Source: CAVTWJ01 sp963849485
Lineage (GTDB): Bacteria; Oederibacteriota; Muellerivitia; Muellerivitales; Muellerivitaceae
Reading direction: 5' to 3'
Assembly (NCBI GenBank): GCA_963849485.1
Contig: CAWKIF010000170.1
Location: 1-54,899 of the forward strand
Length of the DNA: 54,899 nt
Shown here: piece by piece, positions 52,646-54,899 of the stretch
Layout: every line of letters starts with the position of its first letter
Numbering within the stretch: position 1 is the first letter of the stretch
Position numbers and translations under genes: made by a program
The notes under the pieces: generated by a model
What the model was told of the DNA's origin: nothing
The model's database searches: none
The model's input: the letters and a program-made list of their open reading frames with translations, nothing else

Positions 52646-53432
52646 TTATCGATCCTTCTTGTCTTTGTGCCTTAGCCTTTTTTTCAATTCTGTTAATCTA
52701 AAACTTTGGCCGTTGGCCTCCAAAATATGCACCCGATGGGTCAAACGGTCAATAAGAGCCCCCGTCATCCTCTCGGAACCCATGATTTCCACCAAGTTTT
52801 CGAATGGCAGGTTGGTCGTTACCAGCAGGCTGGTCCGCTCGTAGGCCTTGCTCACCACCTCGAATAGCAGTTCGGCCCCGGCTTTGGTGAAAGGTACGTA
52901 ACCCAGTTCATCCAGGACGATCAGGTGCTGCCTTGCTAACTGCCGGTGGAACTTGGCCAATGTTTTTCCTCCCGGCGTTCCAAAAGTTCGGTTACAAGGC
53001 CGGTAACGAGAAAAAGCGCACCGCCCGGCCTTGGGAGCATGCCTGGAAGGCCAAGGCCGTGGCCAAGTGGGTTTTGCCCGTTCCTGAATTACCGATCAGC
53101 AAGACATTTTCCTTTTTGTCGATGTACTCGCCCCGCATGAGTTCCCGAATGAATTCCTGGTTGATCGAAGGCTGAGCCTTGAAGTCGAACGTGTCCAAGG
53201 TTTTGAGCACGGGAAAACCAGCATCCCGGATGCGCCTCTCCTTGGCCCGGCGCTCTCGGTCCAGAAGTTCCAGCTCGGCCAGTTTGAGCAGATACTGTGG
53301 GTAGTCACTGCGCTCGGTGCGGCAGAGCTGGGCCACCTTGTCGTACTCGCGGTTCATCGTAGGTAGTTTGAGTTTCTTGAGATGATGTTCCAGCAGGAGG
53401 GTGTTCTTGAAGTGCTCATGCTTCACCTCCAA
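52646..53432 (-). pseudogene. istB: istB, frameshifted
   Basis: Helper ATPase of IS21. The N-terminal part (52992-53432) has FKNTLLLEHHLKKLKLPTMN and Walker A LLIGNSGTGKTHLATAL. The C-terminal part (52646-52960) has HLIVLDELGYVPF (Walker B), TTNLPFENLVEI and GALIDRLTHR. The frame changes near 52965-52990. TTG start 53432 overlaps istA by 17 bases. Confidence 0.85.
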
Positions 53433-54899
53433 CCGCCATCAGTTCGCGGTAGGCCGAGAGATCCGTTCGGGCCACCTGAACTCGCCGCAAGTGTTCACGA
53501 CCGGCCAAGCTGAAGGTCGTCAGTCTGAAATCTTCCCTGGAGTAGAGCAGTTGGGCGACAGCATCGCGGGTATAGATTTCCATTCCCACCGCCTTCTTCA
53601 CCGCCCGGTGGACCCTGCCCATGGAATGTTTTTCCAAAAGCCGTAGCGTCTTGATGAATTCCCGTGTTCCCTCGCCGTGAAAATTTTCCTTGCCTTCCAT
53701 GCGGCGGCGCAGAAGAGCGAAACTCTCCGGCAGATTCCAATCTTCCAGGGGCCGGGCATAATCCAGTGCCCGGTTTCCCTAAAATCGCCAAATAATGAAC
53801 CGGATTGAAGGCCACGCCTTCCTTGCACCACAGACGATCATGGGTCGCAATCCGCTTTTCCCGGTAATAGACATCCACCCGGTCGATGTATCCCTTCACT
53901 ACCACCGGATGGTGAGCCCATTCCGTCGGCACGGAATAGTCGTTGGTATCGAAGCGCACCAGGGACAAGGACGTGGCCGTGGTGGACTGTTTCAGGCAGG
54001 CGTCAAAAGAAGTGGCCGGTAAAGGCCGGAAACGGGCTTTGTCCTCTTCAAGAAGCTTGGCTTTGGCCGCTCCTTTTCCACGTAATTTGCGTTCCAAATC
54101 CTCATCGCAGTTCACCACCAACTTTTTGTTCAGTTCCTCCAAACTTCCCACTTGTGGAACCGGCACCATGAAATTCATCCGGACATACTTCACTCCACCT
54201 TCCACCACGCCCTTTTCGTTTCCCCGGCGTACGGTGCAGAAGTGGTAGTCGAAAAGATAATGGCTCACCAACTGCTGGAAACTCCTGGTCAATTCCCGCT
54301 GGTGTACCCCGATCAACTTTTTCACGAGGGTTTTGGCGTTGTCGTAGCTGATCCGCCAGGGCACGCCACCGAAATATTCAAAGGCTCGGATGTGCCCTTC
54401 CCAGACGAACTCTGTGCTCTCCCGTTCGAATATTTGCACGAAGAAAGCGTCCGAATAGGGTAAGGCCATTACAAAGTAGGGGCGTTGACCAACACGCCGT
54501 TGAGCTTGACCAGGGCGTGCCCAAAGTCCACCTGTGCCTCACCGGGCCGGTGCGTCAACGGCACGAACACTTCACTATTCCTTCGCTTGATTCCCCGGAC
54601 GGCCTTTTTGACCTGGCTGTATCCGCCGGTGTAGCCATCCTCCTTGCGTAGGCGCTCGAAAATACGTTTGGCGGTATGGCGCTGTTTCTTGTGGGTGTGT
54701 TTATCGTCTTCTAGGATTTGCTTGATACGGCCCAGGAAGAGCCCCAATCTTGGGCTGGGGCCTCTCCTGGCTCATTTGGTAGCCTGGCGGCTCACTATGG
54801 GCGAGTATTTTCTTGAGGGTTTCCCAGTGGATGCCTTCTTCTTCCATCACCTGGCGCTTGGAGACCCCATCTACCAGGATTTTCTTGCGGATTTCCGTC
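53416..54899 (-). pseudogene. istA: istA, frameshifted and incomplete
   Basis: IS21 transposase with a DDE integrase core. The pieces are an N-terminal HTH region running off the window (EIRKKILVDGVSKRQVMEEE), VPLTHRPGEAQVDFGHALVK, then LPYSDAFFVQIFERESTEFV with PWRISYDNAKTLVKK, FDTNDYSVPTEWAHHPVVV, and a short C-terminal frame. Breaks near 54740, 54469 and 53700-53760. Not functional as read. Confidence 0.82.

Larger units (their letters stand above)
52545..54899 (-). mobile_element. IS21-family element, decayed, truncated by window end
   Basis: Contains istA and istB on the minus strand and, beyond istB, two copies of an AAAGTGTGAC unit (52565-52574 and 52587-52596), typical of the multiple repeats at IS21 ends. 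Several frameshifts break both genes. The other end is outside the window. Confidence 0.82.

Overview
The window reads as two genomic backgrounds joined near position 17,430. The left part (1-17.4 kb) looks like a Verrucomicrobia (Pedosphaera/Limisphaerales-type) chromosome: it has a DUF2723 membrane protein, a four-helix-bundle suffix protein, small HTH proteins and characteristic GC-rich intergenic repeats. The right part (17.4-54.9 kb) is a different, free-living Gram-negative bacterium. It encodes SurA-type periplasmic chaperones, a TolC, a prepilin peptidase and many TTG starts, and I cannot assign it to a named phylum. The join falls inside one open reading frame (17188-18015), whose N-terminal third and remainder look unrelated. 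A chimeric assembly or a real recombination junction are both possible.

Left part. Positions 1-5,553 hold an integron cassette array: nine attC sites (GCCTAAC...GTTAGGC, with a conserved GAGCCA/TGGCTC stem and an extra unpaired A) separate small plus-strand genes for tiny membrane, secreted or lipoprotein products. No integrase lies in the window. The first attC is split by an IS110-family element of the IS1111 group. The right non-coding end of that IS folds, on paper, into a two-loop guide RNA, and the two sides of its first loop spell the two halves of the attC target. A second attC carries a 118-bp MITE with 4-bp target duplication close to the same place. After the array come an SGNH hydrolase, a very long DUF2723/TPR gene broken by at least seven frameshifts, an ECF sigma factor with a small membrane protein, a broken four-helix-bundle gene, an HTH protein, a frameshifted superoxide dismutase, a GT-C-like membrane protein, pabA/trpG-panD and a YceI protein. 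Many breaks are single-base changes in homopolymers, so sequencing error is a live explanation.

Right part. Three SurA/parvulin-type genes (one fused to an outer-membrane beta-barrel) precede an S4 protein. Then come an NRAMP-like transporter behind a palindromic operator, two GT-C-like membrane proteins, an AraC-MGMT repair protein, a zinc-ribbon protein and a phosphoglycolate phosphatase-like gene. The housekeeping run argJ-thiL-(repeat)-tsaE-tsaB-rimI follows, then an NHL-repeat protein. Positions 34.4-41.4 kb hold a TetR-controlled YbhGFSR-type drug export operon (tetR-tolC-hlyD-ABC-ABC-permease-permease). Next come a TMEM175-like channel, a small membrane protein, Fe-type SOD, a phosphoribosyltransferase, a prepilin peptidase, a GT39-PA14 fusion, a GT2 glycosyltransferase and ChrA.

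The right end (49.8-54.9 kb) is an accessory zone. It has structured repeats, a nonsense-mutated antitoxin-like gene, a zeta-toxin-like kinase with a small partner, a possible toxin/immunity-like pair, a 196-bp MITE with perfect 26-bp inverted ends, and a decayed IS21 element that runs off the window. No rRNA, tRNA or CRISPR array was seen.
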